64,000 bases of DNA from UBA12202 sp049595035 (GTDB lineage Bacteria > Pseudomonadota > Alphaproteobacteria > Puniceispirillales > UBA1172), in the NCBI GenBank assembly GCA_049595035.1, contig JBMYKD010000007.1, positions 31,473-95,472 of the forward strand, written 5' to 3'. Below the pieces are notes generated by a model. It saw nothing but the letters and a program-made list of their open reading frames with translations. It had not been told where the DNA came from and ran no database searches. Position numbers and translations under genes: made by a program. Below, in pieces: positions 1 through 8,778 of this stretch (within the stretch, counting starts at the first letter, position 1; each line of letters starts with the position of its first letter).

Positions 1-47
1 TAAGCAGATGTCGGCATAAGTGTTGAAGCAATGATACTAGCCACCAT
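1..47 (-). CDS. 5' end of an exported protein (partial)
   Basis: Reading leftward from an ATG at 47-45, an open frame runs to the window edge and encodes a short hydrophobic start (MVASIIASTLMPTSA) that resembles the core and cleavage region of a signal peptide. Divergence from argH matches the position of tlpA-type thioredoxin genes in many alphaproteobacteria, but no thioredoxin residues lie inside the window. The start is uncertain because a few in-frame codons also precede it. Treat this as a possible exported-protein start only. Confidence 0.3.
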   Translation of the reverse strand, partial: MVASIIASTLMPTSA

Positions 48-142
48 CCCCAGCGCAAAGCAGCGTCTTGACTGGTGATAAGGTATATACCCCTTGGGGG
101 AAGGTCTGATTTTATCAACATGGCGCATGAGGAATCTATACC

Positions 143-1549
143 ATGACAAAACAGGGAAACAAGTCAAATTCCACTAGTTCGATATGGGGAGGACGGTTTT
201 CAGGCACACAGGATGATCTGATGGTTGCCGTCAATGCGTCGATTGATTTTGACCAACGGCTATATGAACAGGATATCACAGGGTCAGAAGCCCATGCCAA
301 AATGCTTGTCGAAAAAGGCATTATCAGCGCATCCGATGGAGAATCTATTTTATCAGGATTAGCCACCATTCGTGATGAAATCAGGAATGGTCAGTTCACA
401 TTTTCCCATGCGCTTGAAGATATTCACATGAATATAGAAGCACGGCTAAAAACACTTATTGGCGATGCGGCAGGCCGCTTGCATACGGCACGGTCACGCA
501 ATGATCAGGTCGCAACCGATTTGCGGCTTTGGGTACGCCAGCAATGTGATGATATTGATAAAGCACTGGCAGATTTACAGAAAGCCCTAATGGATCAGGC
601 TGAACATCACGTCGAAAGCCTAATGCCAGGATACACCCATCTGCAAACAGCACAGCCAGTGACCTTTGGCCATCATCTTATGGCATATGTGGAAATGTTT
701 GGCCGTGATCGTGGGCGTTTTGCCGATGCGCGGCAACGGTTGAATCTATCGCCGCTGGGCGCGGCAGCACTGGCAGGAACATCCTTTCCCATTGACCGCC
801 ATATGACCGCTTCGGCAATGGGGTTTGATGGGCCAATGGCGAATTCAATGGATGCGGTATCTGCCCGTGATTTTGCCATGGAATATCTGGCCGCCGCCGC
901 CATTAACGCCACCCATCTGTCGCGGCTAGCCGAAGAAATTGTATTCTGGTCATCTGATCGGTTCGGGTTCATCCGGCTTTCTGATGCTTTTTCCACAGGA
1001 TCATCCATCATGCCGCAAAAACGTAATCCGGACGCGGCAGAACTGGTCAGGGCAAAACCGGGACGTATCACCGGTGCATTTATTACCCTGCTAACCGTGA
1101 TCAAGGGACTGCCCATGACCTATGGCAAAGATATGCAGGAAGATAAAGAACCTGTCTTTGATGCCAGTGATCATCTGGGGCTTGCCATTGCCGTCATGGA
1201 AGGAATGATTCGTGATATGACCATTAATACCGATGCCATGCGGTCAGCACTTGATGCCGGTTTTTCAACAGCGACAGATCTGGCTGACTGGATTGTATCA
1301 CGGCTTGGGTTACCCTTTCGGGATGCCCATCATATCACCGGTCAGGTTGTTGCATTAGCTGAACAGAAACAGCTGCGGCTAGATCAACTCACTGTTGATG
1401 ATTTGCAATCTGTGCATAATGGCCTTAACGCCGAATGCCTCAAAACGCTTGATCCGCTAGCTTCGGTTAGTTCACGCAACAGTTATGGCGGTACGGCACC
1501 CGAACAGGTTCGCAAGGCCATTGCCGCGGCCAGAAAACGGTTTTCTTGA
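143..1549 (+). CDS. argH: argininosuccinate lyase
   Basis: Last step of arginine synthesis: cleaves argininosuccinate to arginine and fumarate in the cytosol, as a homotetramer of the fumarase/aspartase superfamily. The 468-residue length is normal. Visible family motifs are HTARSRNDQ (114-122), the general-acid region GYTHLQTAQP (163-172) and the superfamily signature GSSIMPQKRNP (286-296), whose flexible loop carries the catalytic Ser. The start is supported by GAGGAA about nine bases upstream. The next gene on the strand is a small lipoprotein and then lysA, an arrangement common in alphaproteobacteria. Confidence 0.97.
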   Translation: MTKQGNKSNSTSSIWGGRFSGTQDDLMVAVNASIDFDQRLYEQDITGSEAHAKMLVEKGIISASDGESILSGLATIRDEIRNGQFTFSHALEDIHMNIEARLKTLIGDAAGRLHTARSRNDQVATDLRLWVRQQCDDIDKALADLQKALMDQAEHHVESLMPGYTHLQTAQPVTFGHHLMAYVEMFGRDRGRFADARQRLNLSPLGAAALAGTSFPIDRHMTASAMGFDGPMANSMDAVSARDFAMEYLAAAAINATHLSRLAEEIVFWSSDRFGFIRLSDAFSTGSSIMPQKRNPDAAELVRAKPGRITGAFITLLTVIKGLPMTYGKDMQEDKEPVFDASDHLGLAIAVMEGMIRDMTINTDAMRSALDAGFSTATDLADWIVSRLGLPFRDAHHITGQVVALAEQKQLRLDQLTVDDLQSVHNGLNAECLKTLDPLASVSSRNSYGGTAPEQVRKAIAAARKRFS

Positions 1550-1604
1550 TAAGATACATGCGCTATGTCTGAAAGATGGCGCAAACCTCAAAGGTTTTGG
1601 CAGG

Positions 1605-1760
1605 ATGATGAACATGATGATAACCGAACAAATATCAGTAATAAGAATACTTGCCTGCGGGCTTTTGCTGGCAAGTGTGCTGTTAACCGCCACGGCATGT
1701 GGCAAGCGCGGTGACCCCTATCGGCCATCCGAAATTCCGGCCAGCACTACATCTGAATGA
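1605..1760 (+). CDS. small LptM/YifL-like lipoprotein
   Basis: A 51-residue protein with a basic N-terminus, a hydrophobic stretch and a lipobox-like end (LLTATAC), followed by CGKRGDPYRP. That resembles the CGxKGPLY pattern of LptM (YifL), a lipoprotein that in E. coli assists the LPS transport protein LptD. The location between argH and lysA is where such lipoproteins are often annotated in proteobacteria. The ATG at 1605 is preferred because it puts the hydrophobic segment near the N-terminus; a longer frame starting within argH would bury it. The family call is by resemblance, and the LptD link is inference. Confidence 0.75.
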   Translation: MMNMMITEQISVIRILACGLLLASVLLTATACGKRGDPYRPSEIPASTTSE

Positions 1761-1764
1761 CCTT

Positions 1765-3033
1765 ATGATTATGGCAGGGTTTCATCGGGAAAATGACCAT
1801 TTATGTGTAGACGGGCTCAGGCTTGATGCTATTGCTGAAGAATTTGGCACCCCGCTTTATGTGTATTCAGCGGCCGCAATTACCGCCCATTATCAGGCTA
1901 TGGCGGCGGTATTTTCTGATAGTAAAAGACAGATTCATTATGCGATGAAAGCAAATTCCAATCTGGCGGTTCTCCGTTTGATGCAGAAACTGGGTGCCGG
2001 TGTTGATATTGTTTCGATTGGTGAATACGAACGTGCCATTGCCGCCGGATTTACCCCTCAACAAATGGTGTTTTCCGGTGTTGGTAAATCACGAGATGAA
2101 TTACAAACGGCCATATCAGCGCAGATCGGCCAGATTAATGCCGAATCCTTGGCTGAAATTGATACCATTATCGCGCTGGCGCAAGCTAGTGGTAAGCAGC
2201 CTGCCGTGGCTTTACGCATTAATCCTGATATTCAGGCTGGTGGGCATGCTAAAATATCAACCGGAAGCAGTGAAACGAAATTCGGCATTCCCGGTCATAT
2301 GGCCAAGGATATCTATATCCACATGGCTGAAAGCGGTGTTATTCGCCCCGCCGGTCTGGCCGTTCATATCGGCTCACAGATTATGGATTTTTCCGGTTTT
2401 ATTCTGGCATGGGATTATATGCGGCAACTTGCTGATGAACTGGTTGCTGAAGGGTATTCTGTTCCATGCCTTGATCTGGGTGGCGGCATTGGTGTTGACT
2501 ATGTCACAGGTCGGACAGCTGATCTGAATGCTTTTGGTGATGCGGTCAATCAGGTCTTTGGCAATACAGGCTATCATCTGGCCATTGAACCGGGACGGTC
2601 ACTGGTAGCGGAAAGCGGATGCCTGATTACTAAGGTGATCAATGTCAAATCCAATGATGATAAACGGTTTATTGTGGTTGACGGCGCTATGAATGATCTC
2701 ATCCGGCCGACTCTTTATGAAGCATTTCACCGGATAGAACCTCTAGCGCCGCATCCTGTTCATGATCTGCCAGCGGATATTGTCGGCCCTGTGTGCGAAA
2801 CCGGTGATTATCTGGGGCTTATGCGGGATATCCCATCACTTGCGGCTAATGATCTGATTGCTGTTATGTCAGCCGGTGCCTATGGCGCGGTTATGCGGTC
2901 AAATTATAATACCCGGCCTATGGCGGCTGAAGTCATGGTTATTAATGGAACTGCCTATCGCATATCAAAACCCCAACAGATCAGTGATCTGATTGCGATG
3001 GATATAATCCCTACTGCCCTTGATATAATCTAG
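1765..3033 (+). CDS. lysA: diaminopimelate decarboxylase
   Basis: PLP enzyme (fold III, alanine-racemase-like barrel) that converts meso-diaminopimelate to L-lysine. The PLP lysine lies in HYAMKANSN (Lys62 counted from the 1765 start), with the glycine-rich phosphate loop GGGIGVDY, the EPGRS motif and the substrate-side CETGDYL motif further on. The family normally begins shortly before the LDAIAEEFGTPLYVY segment, so the ATG at 1765, four bases after the lipoprotein stop, is preferred to one inside that gene. No good Shine-Dalgarno site is visible, so translation may be coupled. The 3' end overlaps the opposing zinc-ribbon gene by 23 bases. Confidence 0.96.
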   Translation: MIMAGFHRENDHLCVDGLRLDAIAEEFGTPLYVYSAAAITAHYQAMAAVFSDSKRQIHYAMKANSNLAVLRLMQKLGAGVDIVSIGEYERAIAAGFTPQQMVFSGVGKSRDELQTAISAQIGQINAESLAEIDTIIALAQASGKQPAVALRINPDIQAGGHAKISTGSSETKFGIPGHMAKDIYIHMAESGVIRPAGLAVHIGSQIMDFSGFILAWDYMRQLADELVAEGYSVPCLDLGGGIGVDYVTGRTADLNAFGDAVNQVFGNTGYHLAIEPGRSLVAESGCLITKVINVKSNDDKRFIVVDGAMNDLIRPTLYEAFHRIEPLAPHPVHDLPADIVGPVCETGDYLGLMRDIPSLAANDLIAVMSAGAYGAVMRSNYNTRPMAAEVMVINGTAYRISKPQQISDLIAMDIIPTALDII

Positions 3034-3631
3034 GCATCCGCTCAACCGCAATCACAACAATTTCTGTTTCGACATCTGCTCGCAATTCTTCATCAAGGGC
3101 TAGCTGTACATTAAGTGGCAAGCTGCTTCCTGCTGAAATGATAGGCTGATCAGGTTCAACCTCTTTGACTGCCAGAATCGCACCAGCCATATTCTGTACA
3201 GACACAAAAATTGGTGGTGCATGGGTTGGCCACATACCGGTATTGACAATCTCACCACGAATTCGGACGGTATCACCCTTTCTTTCGCCCCTGACATCTC
3301 TAATCGCAATCGTCGAAACATCTGGCAAAACAGACAGATCAAGAGCTGTATAAATACCAATAACCGAAGGAAACATAGCGGATACGATATTGCGCCAGAT
3401 CACCGCTCCACCAAGCATTAACCCCAAAACTAAGATCAGTATAATCAACCATTTGCGCTTAGTCTGACCAACGCTTGATGCGATTTTTGTCTTGCTAGTC
3501 AGGGCATCTTGGCGTGAAGCTGTCCAGATATGGTCACAGATTGAACATCTGACCTGTCGGCCCTTTCCGGCAGAAATCTCTTTATCTTCAACAGCAAATA
3601 CCGTCTGGCAAGATGGACATTGAATATGCAT
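3011..3631 (-). CDS. MJ0042-type zinc-ribbon, DUF3426-like membrane protein
   Basis: 206 residues. The N-terminus is a four-cysteine ribbon (Cys5, Cys8, Cys29, Cys32) of the MJ0042 finger type, followed by a basic linker, one membrane segment (about 61-80) and a C-terminal beta-rich region like DUF3426 (about 90-205). Proteins of this layout are widespread in alphaproteobacteria and their function is not settled. It is convergent with lysA, with overlapping 3' ends, and divergent from the DUF218 gene. The ribbon would face the cytoplasm if the C-terminal domain is periplasmic; that topology is inferred. Confidence 0.85.
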   Translation of the reverse strand: MHIQCPSCQTVFAVEDKEISAGKGRQVRCSICDHIWTASRQDALTSKTKIASSVGQTKRKWLIILILVLGLMLGGAVIWRNIVSAMFPSVIGIYTALDLSVLPDVSTIAIRDVRGERKGDTVRIRGEIVNTGMWPTHAPPIFVSVQNMAGAILAVKEVEPDQPIISAGSSLPLNVQLALDEELRADVETEIVVIAVERMPRLYQGQ

Positions 3632-3650
3632 CTTGAAAATACCTCACTAA

Positions 3651-3679
3651 TTGTCACCAAGTTGCTTGATACTTATATC
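3651..3679 (+). promoter_or_regulatory. sigma70-like promoter for the DUF218 gene
   Basis: TTGTCA (3651-3656), a 17-base spacer and TATATC (3674-3679) lie 35 bases before the ATG at 3715. Spacing is ideal and both hexamers are near consensus. This is pattern recognition only. Confidence 0.45.
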
Positions 3680-3714
3680 ATAGCCCGATAATTTAAGTAG
3701 AGAAAGGGTGCGTT

Positions 3715-4335
3715 ATGACACTGGTCAAAAGAACGGCGATGATCGCGATTTTGCTTTGTGCTGTTTTCCTGACAGGGCTGCAGCATTTTGTTCATGATAT
3801 CCGCTTTACCTATCATAAATGGCCTGATCTGAATGGCCTGAAAGGGGCATTAACCGGCATTGTTGTTGCCACTGGCGGCGGAAGGCGGGTATCAACCGGA
3901 ATGGATTTGTTACATCAAGATATTGGTGCCCGTTTATTAATTTCTGGTACAGGTTCGGGCGTATCAAAAGATGATCTAATCCTTTTAATGGCTGATGGTG
4001 ATATTAAAAAAGACAGGCTTCTGGATATCATGTCTTGCTGTGTTGATCTGGGGCAGACGGCCATGAATACGCGCGGCAACGCAAAGGAAGCAGCAGACTG
4101 GTACAGGCAGAACGGATTTCATCATATCATAGTGGTAACAGCGGATTATCATATGCCGCGAAGCCTTGTTCATTTTGCTCAGGCCCTGCCAGATGCCGAT
4201 ATTATCCCCTATGCTGTTCCAAGCTATGCTTTAATGGAATCATATGCAGAAAGGGAAAATTGGTGGGCAAAACCATCAACCGTTATCATGCTTTCCAGAG
4301 AATATGGAAAATATCTCATCAGCCGAATAGTGTAA
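3715..4335 (+). CDS. YdcF/SanA-like DUF218 domain protein
   Basis: 206 residues with an N-terminal hydrophobic anchor (about 5-25) followed by a DUF218 domain. Visible family features are VATGGGRR (52-58), a SGTG turn (78-81), TRGNA (119-123) and VTADYHMPRS (141-150). Relatives include E. coli YdcF (binds S-adenosylmethionine) and SanA/ElyC, which are linked to envelope integrity. The membrane anchor suggests the domain faces the periplasm. Translation is supported by an AAAGG sequence upstream. The gene ends two bases before the stop of tyrC on the other strand. The precise biochemical role is unknown. Confidence 0.85.
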   Translation: MTLVKRTAMIAILLCAVFLTGLQHFVHDIRFTYHKWPDLNGLKGALTGIVVATGGGRRVSTGMDLLHQDIGARLLISGTGSGVSKDDLILLMADGDIKKDRLLDIMSCCVDLGQTAMNTRGNAKEAADWYRQNGFHHIIVVTADYHMPRSLVHFAQALPDADIIPYAVPSYALMESYAERENWWAKPSTVIMLSREYGKYLISRIV

Positions 4336-4337
4336 GA

Positions 4338-5225
4338 TCAGCTATCCAGCTGGCCTGCATCTTTAATCCGCCGGCGAATATCCCGTGTCCGTGTAAATAG
4401 GGCTTCCAGTTTATCAGCTTCCTGCCATCTGATCGCACGCTGAAGATAGGATAGATCTTCATTAAACCGTTGTAACATTTCCAGTACAGCATCCGAATTT
4501 TTCATAAAAACATCGCGCCACATAATAGGGTCTGATGAAGCAATGCGGGTAAAATCCCGAAATCCGGACGCCGAAAACCGAATTACATCATTCTGTAAAT
4601 CCTGTTCCAGATCAAAGGCTGTTCCAACAATGGTATAGGCAATCAGATGCGGCAGATGCGACGTGATGGCTAGCACTTTATCATGATAGGCACTATCCAT
4701 AGTTTCAACAATCGCGCCTGTTCCCTGCAGAAACCGCATTAATTGATCCAGATCAGCGGAGGGGGCATCATTGGGCGTAACAATCCAGTACCTATCCTTG
4801 AACAGGCTTTCAAATCCGGCTTCCGGGCCTGAATATTCTGTTCCGGCAATCGGGTGGGAGGGGATGAAAATAGCATGCAACGGCAAATGCGGTGCCATAT
4901 CATTGATCACCGATTCTTTGGTTGATCCAGTATCGGTAATGACGACGCCATCTTTGAGTGCCGATGCCATCTGGATAGCAACATTCGCCATGGCACCAAC
5001 AGGAATGGCCATAACAACCAGATCTGCATTTTTAACGGACTGGCCAATATCACTTTCAATATGATCGCCCAGACCCAATTCTCTGGCTTTGGCTAATACA
5101 TCAGGATTATTATCTGTTAGAATAAGCTGTTCCGCCAGACCTGCCGTTTTGATAATGCGCGCCAGTGATGAGCCGATAAGCCCAAGCCCGATAATGGTAA
5201 CAGTCGAATAAATACTCACGGACAT
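4338..5225 (-). CDS. tyrC: prephenate/arogenate dehydrogenase family protein
   Basis: NAD(P)-dependent oxidative decarboxylation of prephenate (or arogenate) toward tyrosine. 295 residues: a Rossmann domain beginning TIIGLGLIGSS (10-20), the PSHPIAGTE segment that carries a conserved active-site His of TyrA enzymes, and a helical C-terminal dimerisation domain with SHLPHL. No chorismate mutase domain is fused; that activity is in a separate gene two places upstream. The start overlaps the end of hisC by 10 bases, so the two are translationally coupled. Whether prephenate or arogenate is preferred cannot be read from sequence. Confidence 0.93.
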   Translation of the reverse strand: MSVSIYSTVTIIGLGLIGSSLARIIKTAGLAEQLILTDNNPDVLAKARELGLGDHIESDIGQSVKNADLVVMAIPVGAMANVAIQMASALKDGVVITDTGSTKESVINDMAPHLPLHAIFIPSHPIAGTEYSGPEAGFESLFKDRYWIVTPNDAPSADLDQLMRFLQGTGAIVETMDSAYHDKVLAITSHLPHLIAYTIVGTAFDLEQDLQNDVIRFSASGFRDFTRIASSDPIMWRDVFMKNSDAVLEMLQRFNEDLSYLQRAIRWQEADKLEALFTRTRDIRRRIKDAGQLDS

Positions 5226-6319
5226 ATTTCCTTCACGCTGGCCATATCCTTAAAGGCAGCGGTCACCTGTTCCATTTCAGCATCTGTTCCAATCGACATC
5301 CTTAGATAATCAGGCAGGCCGTAAGGAACCATCTTACGAAGCAGAATATTCCGTTCCGCCAGATAATGATGCGCTTGGCTTGCGGCCTCTGGATGTGCAA
5401 ACCGAATTAAAAAGAAATTAGCCTGACTAGGCATGGGATCAAAACCAGCCTGACGGATAGAATCCTGAATGATTGGCATCCATTTGTTATTATGTGCGAT
5501 GGATTGCTGATAAAATGCTTTATCTGATATCGCCGCTGCTCCTGCTGTTGCCGCCGCCGCATTAACACTAAATGCGCCTCTGATAGTGGCAAGGGTGGCA
5601 TAGATGGCATCAGGAAAATACCCCCACCCTAAACGCAGGGCACCAAGACCGAAAATTTTCGAAAAGGTTCTTAACATGACAACATTATCATGCCTGTCTA
5701 CATATTCTGCCCCGTCGGTATAATCAGCATCTGAACCATCCAGATATTCTGCATAGGCCGAATCCAAAACAATCACAACATGGTCAGGCACATGCGCGAT
5801 CAGTCTTTCGATTTCGGCACGCGGGATCATTGTACCAGTCGGGTTATTGGGGTTTGCCAGAAAAATCAGTTTTGTCCTTGGGGATAGACAATCCAGAATG
5901 GCATCAACCGAAACTGTTAAATCCTTATCCGGAGCAATCACCGGTACACCACCAGCAACAGTGACCGATTGCCGGAATACCAGAAATCCGTATTGCGTGA
6001 TAATCGCTTCATCCCCATCATTACAATAAGCCGTGGCTAGCAGTCCAATCAGCTCATCAGAGCCATTTGATGGAAGAATACGCGCCGGATTTAAACCAGA
6101 ATAGGCAGCAATCGCCGCAACCAAATTCTGATCAATCTGTTCCGGATAGCGATGCAGTCTGTCCCCCATCTGACGCAAGGCGGCCACTGCCATAGGTGAC
6201 GGCCCCAATGCCCCTTCATTTACAGAAAGCCGGATTGGATCAGCCGATACCGCCCCCGACGTATCCGGACGGTAAATATTCATATGCGCAAGCGCAGATT
6301 TAGGAACAACGTTACTCAT
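5216..6319 (-). CDS. hisC: histidinol-phosphate / aromatic aminotransferase
   Basis: Class II PLP aminotransferase of the HisC family, 367 residues. Motifs: NPNNPTG (156-162), DSAYAEY (186-192) and the PLP lysine in TFSKIFGLGALRLGW (Lys221). HisC converts imidazole acetol phosphate to histidinol phosphate, and many members also transaminate phenylpyruvate or hydroxyphenylpyruvate. Its place between a chorismate mutase gene and tyrC, not in a his operon, suggests that here it mainly serves phenylalanine and tyrosine synthesis; that is inference from context. Confidence 0.93.
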   Translation of the reverse strand: MSNVVPKSALAHMNIYRPDTSGAVSADPIRLSVNEGALGPSPMAVAALRQMGDRLHRYPEQIDQNLVAAIAAYSGLNPARILPSNGSDELIGLLATAYCNDGDEAIITQYGFLVFRQSVTVAGGVPVIAPDKDLTVSVDAILDCLSPRTKLIFLANPNNPTGTMIPRAEIERLIAHVPDHVVIVLDSAYAEYLDGSDADYTDGAEYVDRHDNVVMLRTFSKIFGLGALRLGWGYFPDAIYATLATIRGAFSVNAAAATAGAAAISDKAFYQQSIAHNNKWMPIIQDSIRQAGFDPMPSQANFFLIRFAHPEAASQAHHYLAERNILLRKMVPYGLPDYLRMSIGTDAEMEQVTAAFKDMASVKEICP

Positions 6320-6339
6320 AAGCGACTTATGACAGAAAA

Positions 6340-6993
6340 TTAGGGGATTTGAAAGACCCCAACCATTTGTGATGCGGTTTCATCACGGCCGGATATTTCT
6401 ACACATTTCCCATCTTCCCAGATAACCGTGACATCTTTTTGTGACGGGTCGGCCGAATGACGGGCAAAAAGTGCCAATGGTGCAAACTCGGCTTCCGCAA
6501 AAAAAGGCGCAACCGCCACCAGCCATGCACGGTTTTCGCCTTCAAAGGCATCAGACCAGCCCCAGTGCTTTTCGCGCCAATGTGGGAGCAAGGCCATATC
6601 CGCGCTGTCGGTTTTCACCGCATGGAGGGCTGCATCCGCGGATTCTGCCACCATCGGTGATATGCCAGCACCAAATCGCCATGCCAGCATAGGATGATTA
6701 ATCATATCAGGTTCAGACAGGATCAGCCGAAGCGGTTTTTGCCGGGCAAGGTTGGCGGCCATAATCTGCCGCCAGATGGATTCGATCAATGATGGGGTTA
6801 AGTGGGTATTAGATGCCAGTTGCCTGAGTATATCCGCTTCACGTCCCGGACGGAATAATGGTGCATCACCTTTACTACTAGCAACACGGTCAGCTATCGC
6901 CAGCCGGGCCTCAATCATATGGAGCAAATCCTGATCCAGCCGATCTATTTCTTGCCGGATATGATTCAGATTATCAGCGGTGCTTTTACTCAT
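6340..6993 (-). CDS. chorismate mutase with a PDT-like C-terminal region
   Basis: 217 residues. Residues about 8-95 form an AroQ-type helical chorismate mutase: IRQEIDRLD with Arg13, Arg30, Lys41 and Arg48/Arg51 in the places expected for the substrate-binding residues of the E. coli P-protein mutase domain. Chorismate mutase makes prephenate, the substrate of the tyrC product two genes on. Residues about 95-217 are not a complete prephenate dehydratase, but stretches such as ESADAALHAV followed by DMALLPHW recall one lobe of that fold. This may be a remnant or a regulatory domain. First gene of a three-gene leftward operon with hisC and tyrC. Confidence 0.85.
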   Translation of the reverse strand: MSKSTADNLNHIRQEIDRLDQDLLHMIEARLAIADRVASSKGDAPLFRPGREADILRQLASNTHLTPSLIESIWRQIMAANLARQKPLRLILSEPDMINHPMLAWRFGAGISPMVAESADAALHAVKTDSADMALLPHWREKHWGWSDAFEGENRAWLVAVAPFFAEAEFAPLALFARHSADPSQKDVTVIWEDGKCVEISGRDETASQMVGVFQIP

Positions 6994-7052
6994 CGTTATC
7001 CTGTAAGCTGCGCCCTAAAATAAATAGCCATGCCAGATGTGATCTAGCTAAT

Positions 7053-7081
7053 CGAATAGAGCATTTTTACCATTTCGACAA
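7053..7081 (-). promoter_or_regulatory. possible promoter of the chorismate mutase-hisC-tyrC unit
   Basis: On the minus strand, TTGTCG (7081-7076), a 17-base spacer and TATTCG (7058-7053) lie in the 136-base gap before the chorismate mutase start. The -10 is weak, so the call is tentative. Nothing else recognisable is in the gap. Confidence 0.3.
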
Positions 7082-7129
7082 CCAGTTCAAGCATCAATAT
7101 ATTCTTACCTGAATTAGTTATCTTTATTT

Positions 7130-7873
7130 TCAGCTATTTCTAGTCGTTGGTTTGGCCATGGTCGGAACAGTTTGCGGTTTAAGGCGCCAGGATTTCCTTA
7201 ATAGAGGACGCACGGAAAATACCTGTTTTTCGGCAGAAACAACAAGCACCCCGCCAAACGCATGCGGCAGGCGTTCTGCTATCGGTGCCAGTTTGGTATA
7301 GATAGCACTGGTCACCGGCGGCAGAATAAGAGCAGAAGACAGATGATGGATAACAAATCCGTGAAACGTAAGCACGTCACGCAGCTGGCGTTGACTAAAT
7401 GGCTGGCCATGCCCAAATGGGGTGTGATCCTTACTTGCCCAGATACCGCGGCGATATGGCACGACCAGAGTGAACTTACCGCCACCTTTCAGAAGCCGCC
7501 ATGTTTCATCTAGCAATTCATCTGGCCGGTTGGTCGCTTCCAGCCCATGCACCATCAGGACATGATCCAGCGTTGATGGCAAAAGCGGCAGGCTGGATTC
7601 ATCCACTTCTGCCAGCCGCGATGCCTTACCCTTAGGCCATGGTCGCTTATGATATCCGCTAAGTTGAAGCATGATCTGATGCCCCGGTGAGCGTGAAATC
7701 AGGTTCATGTAAGGACGGGCATAGCCAATACCAGCCGTAAGCCAATGATCTTTTGCCGAACCCGGCAGTGGCGGCAAGGCTTTTTTCAGTTGACGCGATA
7801 ATAACCGCCGCACCATTTTTCCCATTGGCGAGCGATAAAAATCAAACAATGTATCCGGCTTGGTTTTGTTCAT
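7130..7873 (-). CDS. class I SAM-dependent methyltransferase-like protein
   Basis: 247 residues resembling the Methyltransf_11 proteins that sit divergently from gloB in many alphaproteobacteria. The recognisable part is the post-motif II/III section HGLEATNRPDELLDETWRLL followed by GGGKFTLVVPYRRGIW. The usual glycine-rich SAM loop is poorly conserved (TAGIGYARP), so catalysis is not assured. The N-terminus (FYRSPMGKMVRRLL) is typical of this subfamily. Substrate unknown. The start is 65 bases from the start of gloB on the other strand, so the two share a promoter region. Confidence 0.8.
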   Translation of the reverse strand: MNKTKPDTLFDFYRSPMGKMVRRLLSRQLKKALPPLPGSAKDHWLTAGIGYARPYMNLISRSPGHQIMLQLSGYHKRPWPKGKASRLAEVDESSLPLLPSTLDHVLMVHGLEATNRPDELLDETWRLLKGGGKFTLVVPYRRGIWASKDHTPFGHGQPFSQRQLRDVLTFHGFVIHHLSSALILPPVTSAIYTKLAPIAERLPHAFGGVLVVSAEKQVFSVRPLLRKSWRLKPQTVPTMAKPTTRNS

Positions 7874-7938
7874 TTTCTTTTCTGCTTCATTCGGCTAGAA
7901 TTATAATGTCATTATATCAGATATAACAGGATTTACCC

Positions 7939-8754
7939 ATGACTGATGCTAATTCCCATCCAGCCGAGTTGATCCGGCTTCCTGCGCTTGATGATAATTA
8001 TATCTGGCTTTTGCGTAACCCGGTTAGCCAGCAGCTTGCCGTTATTGATCCGGGTGAGGCCGCCCCTGTCCTGCGCTGGCTTGATGATCATCATGTCCTT
8101 CCTACCGAAGTGGTGAATACCCATCACCATGGTGATCATATCGGCGGCAATGCCGAGCTTATGGATAAATATGGGATAGAACTGACCGCACCAGCTAGTG
8201 AGGCGGCACGCATTGACAATATGACAAAAAGGGTAACCGGTGGTGATACGATCACTATGGCTGGATATACCGCCCATGTCATGGAAACCCCCGGCCATAC
8301 AACCGGTCATGTGGTATTTTATCTGCCTGACTGTTTTGGTGATCATGGCCTGCTGATTGCTGGCGATACCCTGTTTTCTCTGGGCTGCGGCCGCGTATTT
8401 GAAGGCAGTATGCAGGATATGTGGTCATCACTGGCCAAATTGCGCGAATTGCCAGACACAACATTAGTATGTTGCGGCCATGAATATACTGCAAGTAATG
8501 CCCGATATGTCAATCATCTCAACTGGAATCCATCAGCGTTGTCATCGCATCTTGCGGCGATTGCTGCTGCTTCCGAAAAGGGCGAGCCAACCATACCTTT
8601 CCCATTGGGGCGGGAAAAAGCGACCAATCCTTTTCTTAATGCTGATGATCCGGCATTAGCCACAGCATTAGCCGCCAGCATATCTGGTGATAGCAATGAT
8701 CCTGTTGCCGTCTTTACCGCATTGCGGCAAGGCAAGGACACGTTTAAAGGATAA
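7939..8754 (+). CDS. gloB: hydroxyacylglutathione hydrolase (glyoxalase II)
   Basis: Metallo-beta-lactamase-fold enzyme that hydrolyses S-D-lactoylglutathione to D-lactate and glutathione in methylglyoxal detoxification. 271 residues. The dinuclear metal motif THHHGDHIGG gives His62, His64, Asp66 and His67; PGHTTGH, GDTLFSLGCGR and CCGHEYT provide the remaining ligands and the family-specific C-terminal part. It is divergent from the methyltransferase and convergent with folB with a 24-base gap. Confidence 0.96.
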   Translation: MTDANSHPAELIRLPALDDNYIWLLRNPVSQQLAVIDPGEAAPVLRWLDDHHVLPTEVVNTHHHGDHIGGNAELMDKYGIELTAPASEAARIDNMTKRVTGGDTITMAGYTAHVMETPGHTTGHVVFYLPDCFGDHGLLIAGDTLFSLGCGRVFEGSMQDMWSSLAKLRELPDTTLVCCGHEYTASNARYVNHLNWNPSALSSHLAAIAAASEKGEPTIPFPLGREKATNPFLNADDPALATALAASISGDSNDPVAVFTALRQGKDTFKG

Positions 8755-8778
8755 TCCCTATCTGATTAATATGGGGGG

